Shown piece by piece: positions 9,368-20,465 of a DNA stretch of 36,883 bases; the first letter of the stretch is position 1, and each line of letters opens with the position of its first letter. The translations under genes and the position numbers were made by a program. The stretch covers positions 1 to 36,883 of the forward strand of contig JSYX01000313.1 of the NCBI GenBank assembly GCA_000787465.1, in the 5' to 3' direction. The notes beneath the pieces are model-generated. The model had not been told where the DNA came from. It ran no database searches and saw nothing but the letters and a program-made list of their open reading frames with translations. The DNA comes from Thermomucor indicae-seudaticae (taxonomy: Eukaryota; Mucoromycota; Mucoromycetes; Mucorales; Lichtheimiaceae).

Positions 9368-11395
9368 TTACACATTGCAAAGCATATTCATCAGTATTTG
9401 GTTTTCAATCTCTACAACATCTGCCGAAGCATGATTTGACGGGCAATCCCGGCTTAATATCTTTTCCTCCCAGGTGCGCGCTTCGCCCAAAGCCATCGTG
9501 TCCCAGACAGACGCATTGAGTTCTTTGATAAACGTCTCTCTCGCCACTTCATCGAATAGCTGTACGCGAGGTCCATTGAGTAAACGGTGCCGATCCGTTT
9601 CGTCTACGCGACAGCAATAGTACTGTGCGGTTCGGTATATAATCTTCTTGGCTTTGCCATGTCTCTCTCGGATAAAGCTAACCAGGCGATTCAACTCCTT
9701 GACGAATTCCTCCATCGCCATATAAGCCGCGTCCCAGTTACCGAGTGAGAATATGGCAATGTCGTTTGCCGTGGCATTCTTCCTGCTGCTGTCAGTAAAA
9801 ATCGAATCCCATGCTGGATCGTTGAGATACGTCAAGCCGTCCCACTTGTAGCTTGTAAGCTGTACTTTGTCCCCGATGCTGCTACTTTCTAAAAATACAG
9901 TGTTCTGGCGTTTCTTTGCGTCAAACCAAGATGATCTCCAGCCTGGCTCATGGAAGTCCTCGCAATAGCAGCTACGCAGTTGTTTAGCATGCCCGTTGAA
10001 GCTCCAAACTTTAGGGTCTGTATTCTGCAGAAAGAACTCTGCTGCCTCTGCCTCCTCGTCATCCGCGACGGCGACTTCAGTATTCGTTGTTTCTGGTTTC
10101 TGCAAGTGCCACCCATTGCACCACTGACCATGGGTTATCATTTTCTTTATAGCTCGTCGCGTGTTTGAATCTCCATACATGCTGATTCCTTTCCCGTATT
10201 TGCTTGCGAGACAGGTAGCGAATTCGTCATAGCCAATGGGTCGGTACCTGCAGTCGTATGGAGCCCAGAACTTCCCGTGTCTATCGAGAGGCAATCGTTT
10301 CGCCGAGTCAATGTTGTTTCCGGGAAGCCATCGTCCGGTATGGTCGCCGCGTGTACAGAGCGGCAGAGACAAATGCTCTTGGGCGACGGCCGTGTCCCGA
10401 TTTTCTTCTTCTTCCGCTGCCGCCGTCCAAGTGCTGATGCTTGTCTGTTTTGGGTAAGTCTCCAGCTTGCGTGGGTTATATGGCACGACTGGTCCTTTCT
10501 CGAAATTCCATTGAGCGCCCTGGAACTCTACCAGCCCAGTCACCTCATAGTTGCCAGGATCTGGCAGTTTCAGACTTCCTTCATAGACATGAATCATATT
10601 TCGTTCATGCATTAACTGTTCCATATCATGAACCCATGCTGGTTTGTTCGCGTCCTCAGTTCGTTTGCGCCACGCAGTACGCAGCGCAGCATGACCTGTC
10701 CATGGGACCATGCGTATTGGTATGACTGCATCTGTTTCACGATGCAGTGCAGACACCATAAGCGTATCCCACCAAGGCGCCGTCAATTTGGCGTCCATCT
10801 GCGGATATGGTTGATAACGGTAGTAATATGGATCAGTGTTGTTTGGTTGCGGTGGAGGCACCACTGCTCGTACACAAAAATGGTGTGCAGACCGTCTAGA
10901 GACAAGCAACATAGGGCTCTTCATCGTAGCAGTCTCCCTTTCTTCAACAATGTCACTCGCCACAACTTTTCGAAGGATAGTGTATGGAAGAGGTTCATCG
11001 TCACAAGCGTTTGTTGCTGAAACGTGAGGATTAAAAAAACTGTTATCACTCGTCGCGTCATCCGATGATTTAACGGGTCTCCAGATCCACCGAAAAAAAC
11101 GTGGTACGTTCTCTTCTCTCTCGATCTCGTTGATGACTTTGGGTGTCTGTTCGGGAAATATTCGCACAATGGCCGCTTCAATGGGGCGATTGCGTTCTTC
11201 CATTGACAGGGCAACCATTTCGGTTTGTTCATGATCGGGCACAGTGGACGACTCAACGTCCACTGCTTGCTTACGAGTTTCCTGAGGGTACTGGTAGCTT
11301 AAGAGAAGCAGAAGGCAGACTACTGTAATCAAGACCAACATGTGCCAATGTCGCAGCATGCTTCCGTAATCCAAGCGTCCTGCTCTGCGGATCAT
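9368..11395 (-). CDS. Type II membrane PC-esterase / SGNH-like acyltransferase-esterase
   Basis: Single exon, 675 residues. A short basic cytoplasmic tail (MIRRAGRLDYGSMLRHW) precedes one membrane segment at about residues 18-34, a Golgi type II layout. A stem and a domain with Trp/Pro-rich sequence at about 170-310 resemble the NXPE/filamin-like part of these proteins. The catalytic block follows: GISMYGDSNTRR with GDSN at 408-411 (nucleophile Ser410), and near the C-terminus D650 and H655 in SRDCPSNHAS. This matches the Pmr5/Cas1/NXPE (PC-esterase) group, which adds or removes acyl groups on cell-wall or surface glycans. Substrate here is unknown. An in-frame upstream ATG at 11644 would add 83 residues before the tail; I prefer 11395 because it places the membrane anchor near the N-terminus. 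The D-to-H spacing (DCPSNH) is wider than the usual DxxH. Confidence 0.85.
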   Translation of the reverse strand: MIRRAGRLDYGSMLRHWHMLVLITVVCLLLLLSYQYPQETRKQAVDVESSTVPDHEQTEMVALSMEERNRPIEAAIVRIFPEQTPKVINEIEREENVPRFFRWIWRPVKSSDDATSDNSFFNPHVSATNACDDEPLPYTILRKVVASDIVEERETATMKSPMLLVSRRSAHHFCVRAVVPPPQPNNTDPYYYRYQPYPQMDAKLTAPWWDTLMVSALHRETDAVIPIRMVPWTGHAALRTAWRKRTEDANKPAWVHDMEQLMHERNMIHVYEGSLKLPDPGNYEVTGLVEFQGAQWNFEKGPVVPYNPRKLETYPKQTSISTWTAAAEEEENRDTAVAQEHLSLPLCTRGDHTGRWLPGNNIDSAKRLPLDRHGKFWAPYDCRYRPIGYDEFATCLASKYGKGISMYGDSNTRRAIKKMITHGQWCNGWHLQKPETTNTEVAVADDEEAEAAEFFLQNTDPKVWSFNGHAKQLRSCYCEDFHEPGWRSSWFDAKKRQNTVFLESSSIGDKVQLTSYKWDGLTYLNDPAWDSIFTDSSRKNATANDIAIFSLGNWDAAYMAMEEFVKELNRLVSFIRERHGKAKKIIYRTAQYYCCRVDETDRHRLLNGPRVQLFDEVARETFIKELNASVWDTMALGEARTWEEKILSRDCPSNHASADVVEIENQILMNMLCNV

Positions 11396-12157
11396 TGTAC
11401 GCAGTCGAAAGGAATGGAATGTTGTGTTGGTGAAGACGAAAACACGAGTCTTTATTTTTTTGTTGCATAACGGACAAGACGGCAAAATTGCGCCGTTTTC
11501 TTGGCTTAAGAGGAGTGGCCAGAATGCAAATTTACCCTTTAAAGGCCCCTTGCCCCAACTGCAAATCTGGTAATACTCTATGGAAATATTGAACAACAGA
11601 TGCATCAGATAGGTACTCGTAGTTGGGCAACTGCATTGGCCCATGAGCTATGAATCGACTGTTGCTGCAGCCGTTCATTGCTGAATCCTAGCAGTATAGA
11701 TATAATCATTGCTATGCCTGTTTAAGGTGCGACATTGGCGACCTTTCACTTCCACTGCCGATATTCTTTTAGGTTCAAGTGGAAAGACATGTACGATGTT
11801 AGACCCGCTTGTTGACCAGTAACGCTATTAGCCAATTTTTTAGTGTCCAATACCCACTTTTGATCCTTCCACATGACCCTGCTTTGCAATGGGTCAGTGC
11901 ACTTAAACCGTCCTTCCAGTGTCTCGACGCGCCCATATAGTAAAGTCTAAAGACCGATGACGCAGCATCCGCCCGGCATGACGAATCATTCAAGCGTAAC
12001 AAAGCCGACTGCCAGCCCCGCCCGACGGGATTGCAGACTCAAGAGGCTTGCGACAACCTTGACGGCACATAATATATGTCCAGACAGGCCTGGCACAACG
12101 GACATGGAGACAGACAGAAAACAATGACGGCCTTTCCCTCGACCTTGTTGCATTGCG
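11396..12157. other. Intergenic upstream of the esterase gene
   Basis: The 762-bp region holds only the in-frame upstream extension of the esterase (11396-11644) and small random frames. I see no gene or RNA signature. Confidence 0.5.
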
Positions 12158-12523
12158 ATGTCCAACAACGCATCTATCAACAGTGAGAACTTAGAAAATA
12201 TGCTGGGATTTCGGTTCAATGGTAAGCAGGAACGACGATATATAGTTACATATCATCCACCTCTAGGCCTTCACAACAGCTTTCATGTCGTGGAACGTTT
12301 GGTACAGTGGGACCTATACAATGATCGAGAATGGTGAAGTCGACTTATCGTCGTCGGTCCAGCAATTCGACACTATACGGCTGTGCACTATAGTACAAGT
12401 AGCACATATGTTCAGCAAGCTCACGATATCGCCAATGTCATGTACTACGCTACAGGAGTTCCAAGCGGAAAAACGCCCCGAGCTGCCAACGACAGGACGT
12501 TGATATGCAGCGATGAAAGATAG
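12158..12523 (+). CDS. Candidate small spliced gene, function unknown
   Basis: Exons 12158-12221, 12267-12333 and 12394-12523 join with consistent phases through a 45-nt intron (GTAAGC...CTCTAG) and a 60-nt intron (GTGAAG...CTATAG). The product would be about 86 residues, including GLHNSFHVVERLVQWDLYND and YVQQAHDIANVMYYATG. After the TAG at 12521 the same frame stays open to a TGA near 12606 with basic, protein-like sequence. The TAG may therefore lie in an unrecognised intron (a 66-nt GTTCCA...GATAG is possible) or be a premature stop. Further downstream, a plus-strand stretch at about 12710-12799 bounded by TTGCAG and GTAAGC also reads as an exon. A competing plus frame (12285-12503) is open. 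I do not recognise the protein. Confidence 0.3.
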
Positions 12524-12917
12524 AGTGCCTTCAAGAAAAGAAGGGAAAGGAGTCAAAAGAACAAAATGGAGTTTTCCGGTCCATATTACATATACGATAC
12601 GGTCTGATGAGTGCCAGCATCAATTTTTTCATCATGTTGGAGTAGTACTGTTAAGACGGACAAAGTAAGCCCAAATCATGCTTCATTCAAGGGAATAGGA
12701 TGTTGCAGTTTCAGATTCTCAGAGAAGACTGGTCAATGGCGAGATAGTAAATGCTGATATAGTCCAGGTTGAAGGTGAAGTCTGCGGTTTGCAAACGGTA
12801 AGCAGAATATGTCCGGCATTCGGCGGTTTGGGAGATATGGCCCGTAAGGGCATCCAGATGATCGTCACTGGAAGATGAGGTTTATTAGAAGATGGCGATC
12901 CATCCAAAATCAGTTAG

Positions 12918-13834
<917 letters not shown>

Positions 13835-13923
13835 GGTTGGAAAATGCGAAAATGGGAGGAAAGAGAAGGATTGCATGCACTGGAAAGTGTCCTCGGTGAA
13901 AAATTCTTGCTTGTTTATTATTA

Positions 13924-14514
13924 TCATTGTTCGTTATTACGTATCAACATTGTCCATGGCGGGGTTGGTCCCTGCCAGATATCGATGGCAACACTCGGGA
14001 ATGAACGTCGATCTCTATAGCTTTTAGCATCTTCACTAGTTTTTGCCACGCTGATGTTGCTATAGCTTGCCACGTGGCTATGTTGCATATGGGGGTGATC
14101 CTCGACATCCTGTGTGGATGGTCGTCTTTTAAAGGGCGAAAGGGAAACCTGCCTATCAACCATGGTCGAAGTGGACGTTTCTTTGAGAGGGATTTTTCGT
14201 TTTGCTCGTGGTGGTGCAGTCAGTGGCTTCATGATCAACTGGTGGTGAGTCGCGGGAAATTTGTCGGTTTGGCTTTGCACAGATACGGAGGATTTCCTGG
14301 AGGATGGATTTGCTTCAGGCACCTCGTTCGACTGGCAGCACTCGACTTTCGTTTCCTCCGGATAGCAGCTTTCTCTTTCTTCTTCATCTTGCATACGTCG
14401 CCGCCGTCGTCCACGCCAAACAAAGAACAGGACCACACTGACGACGACAAGTAAAATAAATATGCCACAACCGAGGCCGATTAAGCCCTGGTCTTGTGCC
14501 TCAAGCACAGCCAT
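13924..14514 (-). CDS. Small single-pass membrane protein
   Basis: Single exon, 196 residues from the ATG at 14514. A nine-residue N-terminus precedes a membrane segment at about 10-33 (GLGCGIFILLVVVSVVLFFVW), followed at once by RGRRRRR. The positive-inside rule places the long C-terminal tail in the cytoplasm. The tail is Ser/Thr/Pro-rich and disordered, with basic and acidic patches and several S/T-P or R-x-x-S type sites, suggesting phosphorylation. There is no enzyme domain. An in-frame ATG at 14610 would add 32 residues, but would put a second hydrophobic stretch before the anchor. I do not recognise the family. FAM72 starts 90 bp beyond its stop on the same strand. Confidence 0.6.
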   Translation of the reverse strand: MAVLEAQDQGLIGLGCGIFILLVVVSVVLFFVWRGRRRRRMQDEEERESCYPEETKVECCQSNEVPEANPSSRKSSVSVQSQTDKFPATHHQLIMKPLTAPPRAKRKIPLKETSTSTMVDRQVSLSPFKRRPSTQDVEDHPHMQHSHVASYSNISVAKTSEDAKSYRDRRSFPSVAIDIWQGPTPPWTMLIRNNEQ

Positions 14515-15220
14515 TCTAAAAATACAGTAAATAAAGTGTAGTAAAGAAGTACAGAGAGACTGAGAGAGGGAAAGTTGAAAGAGAAACTGTTTCCAAGTAG
14601 GAAAAGCCATTTACATATAAAGGGTTGGGGAAGGGCCCTGGAAAACAGTCCTGATCATGGAACGGCGTACAAGAAGCACAGACTGACAACTTTGACACGG
14701 AACGTGGAATAATATATCTGATACCCTTATGCATCTTTTCATTGTGACAAAAGCCTCGCTTTACACTTATCTGCTTATCGAATTTGATCCGATCGAGACA
14801 ATTGACATTACTATGGTAGTGCTTCCGATGCGTATCATCTGTTCTTCTCGGTCAGAATGAGGTTCGTAAGGGAAAAGGAAAAGCTCCCGCCGGAATACTT
14901 TCGTGGGCATGCGTAAGCCGATTGTGACATATGCATAACTATAGCTGCATATTCACCCGCGATATCCCATCAATTAACTTGCAGCATCTTTCTTTAGAAA
15001 TCACAATATGACAAACTAGGTCTGTCGCCGAAGAAACAGGGAAAAACAAAGAAATATTGCTGGAGATCTGCAGCCAGGAGAGACATGTACTACTCGCGCA
15101 CTAAAGGAAGTAGATTTGCGTTGACCTTGAATTGTGCGCTGACAAAGTCTCAAGGACTTTGCTACTTTACGCTGGTGCTTTGCGCCAACGAAAGGAAAAT
15201 GCTGTCATCATATACGAATT
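14515..15220. other. Intergenic, nothing recognised
   Basis: About 700 bp, upstream of the 13924 membrane-protein gene on the minus strand. I found no gene, repeat or RNA signature. Confidence 0.5.
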
Positions 15221-15385
15221 CTACTCTGCGTAAATAGACCGTACCGGTTTTAGGCCATTAATGAGACGGACAGGGAAGCCATTTGGGACAGCTGCCGCAT
15301 TTGGACTTGGAGAACCACCGAATAACAGTTCAAATCCTGCATCACTGAGGCATATCCAGTACTTTTGACAATGACACAATGATCG
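15221..15385 (-). pseudogene. Short open coding-like fragment without a start codon
   Basis: A 54-codon minus frame is open from a TGA to a TAG and reads like protein (for example CQKYWICLSDAGFELLFGG, then NGFPVRLINGLKPVRS). There is no ATG near its beginning, so it is either a last exon or a relic. I do not recognise the family. The frame just upstream on the same strand (15413-15679) may belong to the same decayed element. Confidence 0.3.
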
Positions 15386-15412
15386 TCACGGTATAGCTAC
15401 ATTCACCCAAGT

Positions 15413-15679
15413 TCAAGCGTATGTGTTGGATCTTAATAAAGCGACAGTTCTGCCAGCTTTTGTGTTTGTTTGTTTTGAATACCATGCAATGCACCTTAAG
15501 GCGTTCTTATTCTCGTACCGCCCCATCTCCTGTGTCCACCTAGTCTTGGGCCGACTCCTGTTCCCGATTCGCCTATGCACACCGCCAATCGATTCGTTTG
15601 CTACCAGCTGTCCGCAACGATATGCCTCCATTCTGTGCCAGCCAGACAGTCGTAGGCTCGCTTGGTCACAAAGAAACAA
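15413..15679 (-). pseudogene. Possible LINE retrotransposon C-terminal remnant
   Basis: An 88-codon minus frame contains WHRMEAYRCGQL and then GNRSRPKTRWTQEM. A WxxRM...GxxSRxRPxxRW arrangement is typical of the tail of LINE-type reverse transcriptases. The reverse-transcriptase core itself is absent from the surroundings, so if the match is real this is only a fragment. It could also be a chance basic frame. Confidence 0.3.
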
Positions 15680-15751
15680 ACGCTCGAGACTCCCTGCGAT
15701 AAGCGTTTGGAAAAAATAGAAATTCTGCCAAGGTATTTTGATTTGATTCTG

Positions 15752-16185
15752 CTATTTACCGGTCTCGACGTTAGCATCCTGGTGTTGCCTAATGACCATG
15801 TTTAGTTTATCTACGTGATGTCGTTTGAGAATCGGTGGGTCCATAAAGTCCTCATAGGACCTTTCGCCAGTTTCTCTTCGACCTTTCCCCCGGCCGGCTT
15901 CTTGGCCTACAGTCATTCTTGTGTGAATGGGATGCTGCCAAAGCACGAGCGTTCTCGTGCTTTTACTGCTGTCTTTCCTTGTTTCTTGCAAAGAAAACGC
16001 GTGCGCGACGTTTTGGTCGATTTGCTCTGCAGTGATTCTATGACAAGTCCTCGACCTCTTCAGCGCCGATACTGTCGTTGTCAATGGGGTATCATTTGCA
16101 CGATATTGTAGTCGTGGCTTCTCAAACACCAACTAACCCAGCGTTCGAAAGAATGCGGAATGCCACTGTCTGTCACGCTTTTCAT
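15752..16185 (-). CDS. Hypothetical basic protein, weak model
   Basis: A minus frame from 16132 to 15752 encodes about 126 residues of hydrophilic, Arg/Lys/His-rich sequence (for example CHRITAEQIDQNVAHAFSLQ) without hydrophobic stretches. It has no ATG of its own. A TAG just before it can serve as an acceptor, and a tiny first exon ATG-AAA-AGC at 16185-16177 with a 44-nt intron (GTGACA...GGTTAG) would give an in-phase start after a TATAAAA box. The donor is weak, so the model is tentative. The family is not recognised. Confidence 0.3.
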
Positions 16186-16475
16186 TGCAATTTTATAAAA
16201 CAAAGGTTAGTCCTTGCAAACAGCTTTGTTTCATTACTGTGTTATCTTCCCGGTATATGATATTCCAGTATTTCTTAGTGAATCCCCACAGCAGTCTCTA
16301 CTTCCCATATTCTGATATTGCTCTATGCGTTTTCCGAACTTGATGCTACGATAAAACCTACATTCACTTAGCTCCTGGTAAGGAAGCATGTTCCAGCATG
16401 ATACTGTAAATGCGGAGTGCTTTGAAATTTTCCCGTTTTCATGCTGTGGCGTTCGACAGGCCTTGATCAAGCGAA

Positions 16476-19400
16476 ATGAAAAATAACTATTACGAATCAG
16501 ATGACGGACAGTTTAAGCGGTCGCGCTTGTCTACAAGCAGCAATGAAAGCTCCAGCTCCAATGACGTTACGATGCAGGAAACGTCCATGGAGGATCGACC
16601 TTTTGGTACATTTCTTTCAAGCTCTTTCCGGAGATCACGACAGCCTGTTCTCTCGGATAAAAAAATGATAGTGTTTAACGTCAAAGGTTACATACAACGA
16701 CCAAGCCTCCAAGTAAGCTGTGTTGATTGATTATCTTTCTTTTTTTTAGTGGAACGACCTCCACTTCCGCAAGATTATGATACAAGTGCCTGGCTAAAAC
16801 TTCGAGAGGCTGTCCATGCAATCCAACAACAAAAACAGCCAGAGGAAAGCTTGGAAGTGCTATACCAGGTAGCCAAAATATTGGGTTAGTTTCATGGGGA
16901 GATACTTAGTTGGTCTTCGTTATCGCAGTTATGCGAGAACTTGTGTCTGTATGAACTTGGGCCTCAACTGTGCGGGAAACTGCATGATGAATGTTACGCT
17001 CATGCGCAATTGGAGTTTAGTCGACTGGAAAGGTAAAAGTGAACTAGTGTTCACGATATCTGGGGAGGGGAAATGGGATTGATGATTAATAGATATGATA
17101 TCCAGTGAGCCAAGTGAAGGAATTGCTTATGTAAAACTGATCCATTCGTGGTGGACTACATATTGCGATGAACTGGTAATTTTGGTAATAACACGCTTTG
17201 TGGTAGTCTAGCTTTTAAACTCTCTCCTTTATTAGTCTCGTATCCGTAGTATTTTCCTGTACCTGGACCGTTCAGTAGCTACATCCTTGCACGGATCGTT
17301 ATGGTACAAAAACCCATATCAACATCCGTCGGATAGCATCATACTTACATTAAAGCATTCAGGAAAATGGGGATCAATATCTTCGCCGAAGTTTACAGAA
17401 AGTGCAAGCGTACACGGGAGAAAGTAATTGATGGAGTGTTAACACTGATACGACTTGACAGGTATGTGTGTATTCAGATAAAACTTTTTATCACCTTCCA
17501 ATTATGACCCATAATAATAATAGAGACGGCGACAAAACTGCTGATGCGTCTCTTTTACAGTCGCTCATGCATATGCTTATCGACCTATCTGTGTATCACA
17601 TGGACTTTGAACCTCGCTTCCTTGAAGAGTCGAGAGCTTACTACAACGAAGAAGGTGGGAAATTAGTGGAAGATATGGATATGTCGGATTACTTGCAACA
17701 CGTCGCGACGCGGCTACATCAAGAATCAGTGCTTCGTATCAAAAAGTTTTTCGACAAGTCCACCAAGGTCCCACTTAATTCGATCGTTGAGCAAGAGCTG
17801 CTGATTAAACGCGTCGATCGTATCCTTGAGCGAAGTGAGTCTGGAATGTGCTGTGGATAATATTAGTTTTGCTAAGTTTAGCAGGCTTCCGGTACTTTAT
17901 GGATAACAACTGTGAAGACGATCTCTCCATGCTGTATCGTTTGTTACGTAAAGTGAATACGATGGATAGCTGCGTGAGACACTTCCTGGACTATATCAAG
18001 GTAAGCGTTCAGATGTCCCGACCTCAAGGAAAAGAAGTCCATTAAACGCAATCCTTGTAGACAGAAGGTGCCTATATATTGCGCAAGAAACGACATCATG
18101 ATAGAGAGGTGATACCTCTTGTCTGTAGCTTTAAGCGTAAAACGGAAATCATCGTGCGGCATAGCTTTGAAGGCGACGAGCGTTTTGTCGAGGCACATAG
18201 GGACGGATTTCACTATTTCATCAATGCTAAACGTAATCGAGCTACAGAGCTACTGGCAGCACATATTGATCACTTATTGAGGAATTCGGAAAAGGTAGGT
18301 ATTCAGTATGATGCCATCCCATTTTACACCCTCAAGTAACCAGTGCTTTAGATGGAAGAACACCAATTAGAGAAGGTGCTGGAGCAATGCGTGTCTTTAT
18401 TCAGGTCGGCTATAAGCGGTCCTTTATGTATATACAAAGCAATGTTCTAACTATTACCTGTTTAGATTCTTGCAAGGTACGTTACTTGGAGCTAAGGGAG
18501 TTCCTTTGCCTTCCCTTACAAATGAATTCTTGCAGGTAAAGACTATTTTCAAGCACTCTATAGGCGAGATTTTGCCAAACGGCTACTATTGGAACATAAG
18601 AGTCGAAATGCAGAAAAAAGTATGCTGCTAAAATTGCGTAAAGGTATGCTGGATTAAGACAATGGTTTGAGGAGACGTTTTTAAATGATAGCCATTTTTA
18701 GAATGCGGATTGGCTTATACAAGTAAAATGGAGGGTATGCTTCGTGACATCAAGTATTCGACTGAATTGATGAACGAGTTCAAGGTAACAATAGTTGATG
18801 TATATATCTTCAGACTGCCCGTCTAAATTTATGCAGATGACTTCTTTCTATGGAGGTGTTGCTATACCGAACTTTAAAGTCAACGTACTTACTCATGGAT
18901 TATGGCCTGCGTACACTCCCCTTGATATTGTATTGCCAACTGTGGTGAGAATCCTGGTATAATATTCGCAGCAAAATATTGCAACTGATAATTCGTTTTG
19001 AGTTTAGTTGCTTGGGGCCCAAACGCGGTTTGAAGAGTATTACAAGTTCAAGTACAGCTCACGCCAGTTAAAGTGGCAGCACCCCTTGGGAGTATGCGAT
19101 GTCACAGCAAACTATCCTAAGGTACATATGCACTTGGCCGTTTTGCAACAGCGTGTCGTAGATTAGCTAAAACGTCCCTTTGCAGGGCACATGGGAGCTT
19201 ACACTGACGCTGCCACAAACTGTCATTTTATTGCTTTTTAACGATGGCGCGATAGAATCCTTGTCTTTCTCATCTATCCTTTCTGCAACAAATATTGGTA
19301 ACTAGCGATGATATAGTAAGCTTGCATGGACATGGAGAACCGTTGACAGTCCCAAACTAGATGAACTAGAGCTCAGGCGAATACTGAAATCTTTGGCGTG

Positions 19401-19942
19401 CGGGGAGCACAAGCTGCTAAAAAAATCACCTGAGGGTCAAGATGTCGAACACACAGACCAGTTTTCATACAATACTGAATATTTCGCTACTACGCACCGT
19501 GTGAGAATGAATACGGATATGCTAAAGAAAGTTATCGAGAGCAATGCCTCCATGGCTCGGACTGTTCTCATATCTCGCGAACACCAGGTAACGCAAAAAG
19601 AAGAAAGTTTATGTACTTGACTTTACTTCGCGTTGACCTGTGAAATGTAGTTGGATGCTGCTATTGTCCGTATTATGAAAGCAAGACGGAAATTGAGCCA
19701 TGGTCAGCTTTTGGGTGATGTGACGCGTCAAGTTCGCTTTAATGCAACAGTAGGTATCATGATATTGTAAGGGGATATTCTCTAATCCCTGTTTACTAGG
19801 CGCAAGACGTGAAGAAGCGTATCGAAATACTCATTGAAAAGTAAGCACTTAAGCTTCGTTAGGGCAAAACATCTGCTGACGGTTATTTTGCAGGGAGTAT
19901 CTTCGCCGCACCGATGATGGGGGATACGAATATCTCGAATAG
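16476..19942 (+). CDS. CUL4: Cullin-4, scaffold of CRL4 ubiquitin ligases
   Basis: Twenty exons: 16476-16686, 16750-16868, 16929-17032, 17106-17175, 17236-17274, 17337-17461, 17524-17834, 17885-18000, 18061-18294, 18352-18404, 18466-18476, 18536-18643, 18702-18784, 18837-18944, 19008-19121, 19186-19297, 19361-19587, 19651-19749, 19800-19840, 19894-19942. They sum to 777 residues, close to animal CUL4. A Ser-rich basic N-terminus leads into the cullin repeats (WLKLREAVHAIQQQK, RIRSIFLYLDRS), where DDB1-type adaptors bind. The cullin homology core includes GKDYFQALYRRDFAKRLLLE, AEKSMLLKLRKECG and ELRRILKSLACG. The C-terminal winged-helix neddylation domain has AAIVRIMKARRKLSH with acceptor Lys725, and ends RRTDDGGYEYLE instead of the usual ...YLA-like end. 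Exon 11 is only 11 nt. The N-terminal start region and similarity pattern favour CUL4 over CUL1 or CUL3. POLD3 follows 523 bp downstream. Confidence 0.95.
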
Positions 19943-20465
19943 GATCTGGTTTGATGCTTCCTCTGTTTCAAGACCTTGCTTCGCTTAAACATTCGCTACC
20001 TATTGTCACTTTTTTAATACAATGACCAAACGTTGACTTATCCTGAAAGAAAGCAATGAAGGACGATCCTGCGTACAGGTGCAAGTGCATTAAGTTTTAG
20101 TTTATCCTGAGGACATTTGTCGGGAGAACCATATTGATTTCTATGACCTTTTGCCCACTCGTCGTCTCCTTCAAAGACTTATGTTACAGGAGTCCGGATC
20201 CCGCTAAACAAGCATGTATACAGAATATTAAACTTTGCGGGTTTATATGTGAACGCCAGTCCGGAAGGTTGGAGAAGAACCGTATCATAGACTCGTAAAT
20301 GCGTAGTTACTTCTATACAACCCGCAGTGTCTCTTGTTATACAATATCAGCCTTTCGACCGCGTCTACGCCTTAGACCGAAAACGCGCAAATTTCCTTCG
20401 CGCTTGATTTTTGCGGGCGCGAGTCGTTTTCGCGTAACTCTTGAAATCTCAGGTCGATCGCAATA
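19943..20465. other. Intergenic between CUL4 and POLD3
   Basis: Holds the CUL4 3' flank and the POLD3 promoter. The last 90 bp are CpG-rich and contain the E2F/MBF-like cluster annotated separately. No gene seen. Confidence 0.6.
20381..20436 (+). promoter_or_regulatory. E2F/MBF-like site cluster in POLD3 promoter
   Basis: Within 56 bp ending 30 bp before the POLD3 ATG lie AAACGCGCAAATTT, TTCGCGCTT, TTTTGCGGGCGCG and TTTTCGCGTAA. These match the TTTSGCGC-type E2F site and the ACGCG core of fungal MBF. Cell-cycle (G1/S) control of a replication gene is the natural reading, but it is inferred from motifs only. Confidence 0.5.

Noticed and set aside
11396..11644. Upstream in-frame ATG for the esterase
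   Set aside because: It would place the membrane anchor about 100 residues in; the ATG at 11395 gives a normal type II layout.
12285..12503. 72-codon plus frame overlapping the 12158 candidate
   Set aside because: It has no splice partners, whereas the alternative frame joins three exons with consistent phases; the case is not fully settled.
13835..13927. Longer FAM72 N-terminus starting at 13927
   Set aside because: It would begin directly at the stop of the neighbouring gene, leaving no room for a terminator or promoter, and the added residues have no family similarity.
15320..15345. GTTCAAATCC resembling a tRNA B box
   Set aside because: No matching A box or cloverleaf stems surround it.
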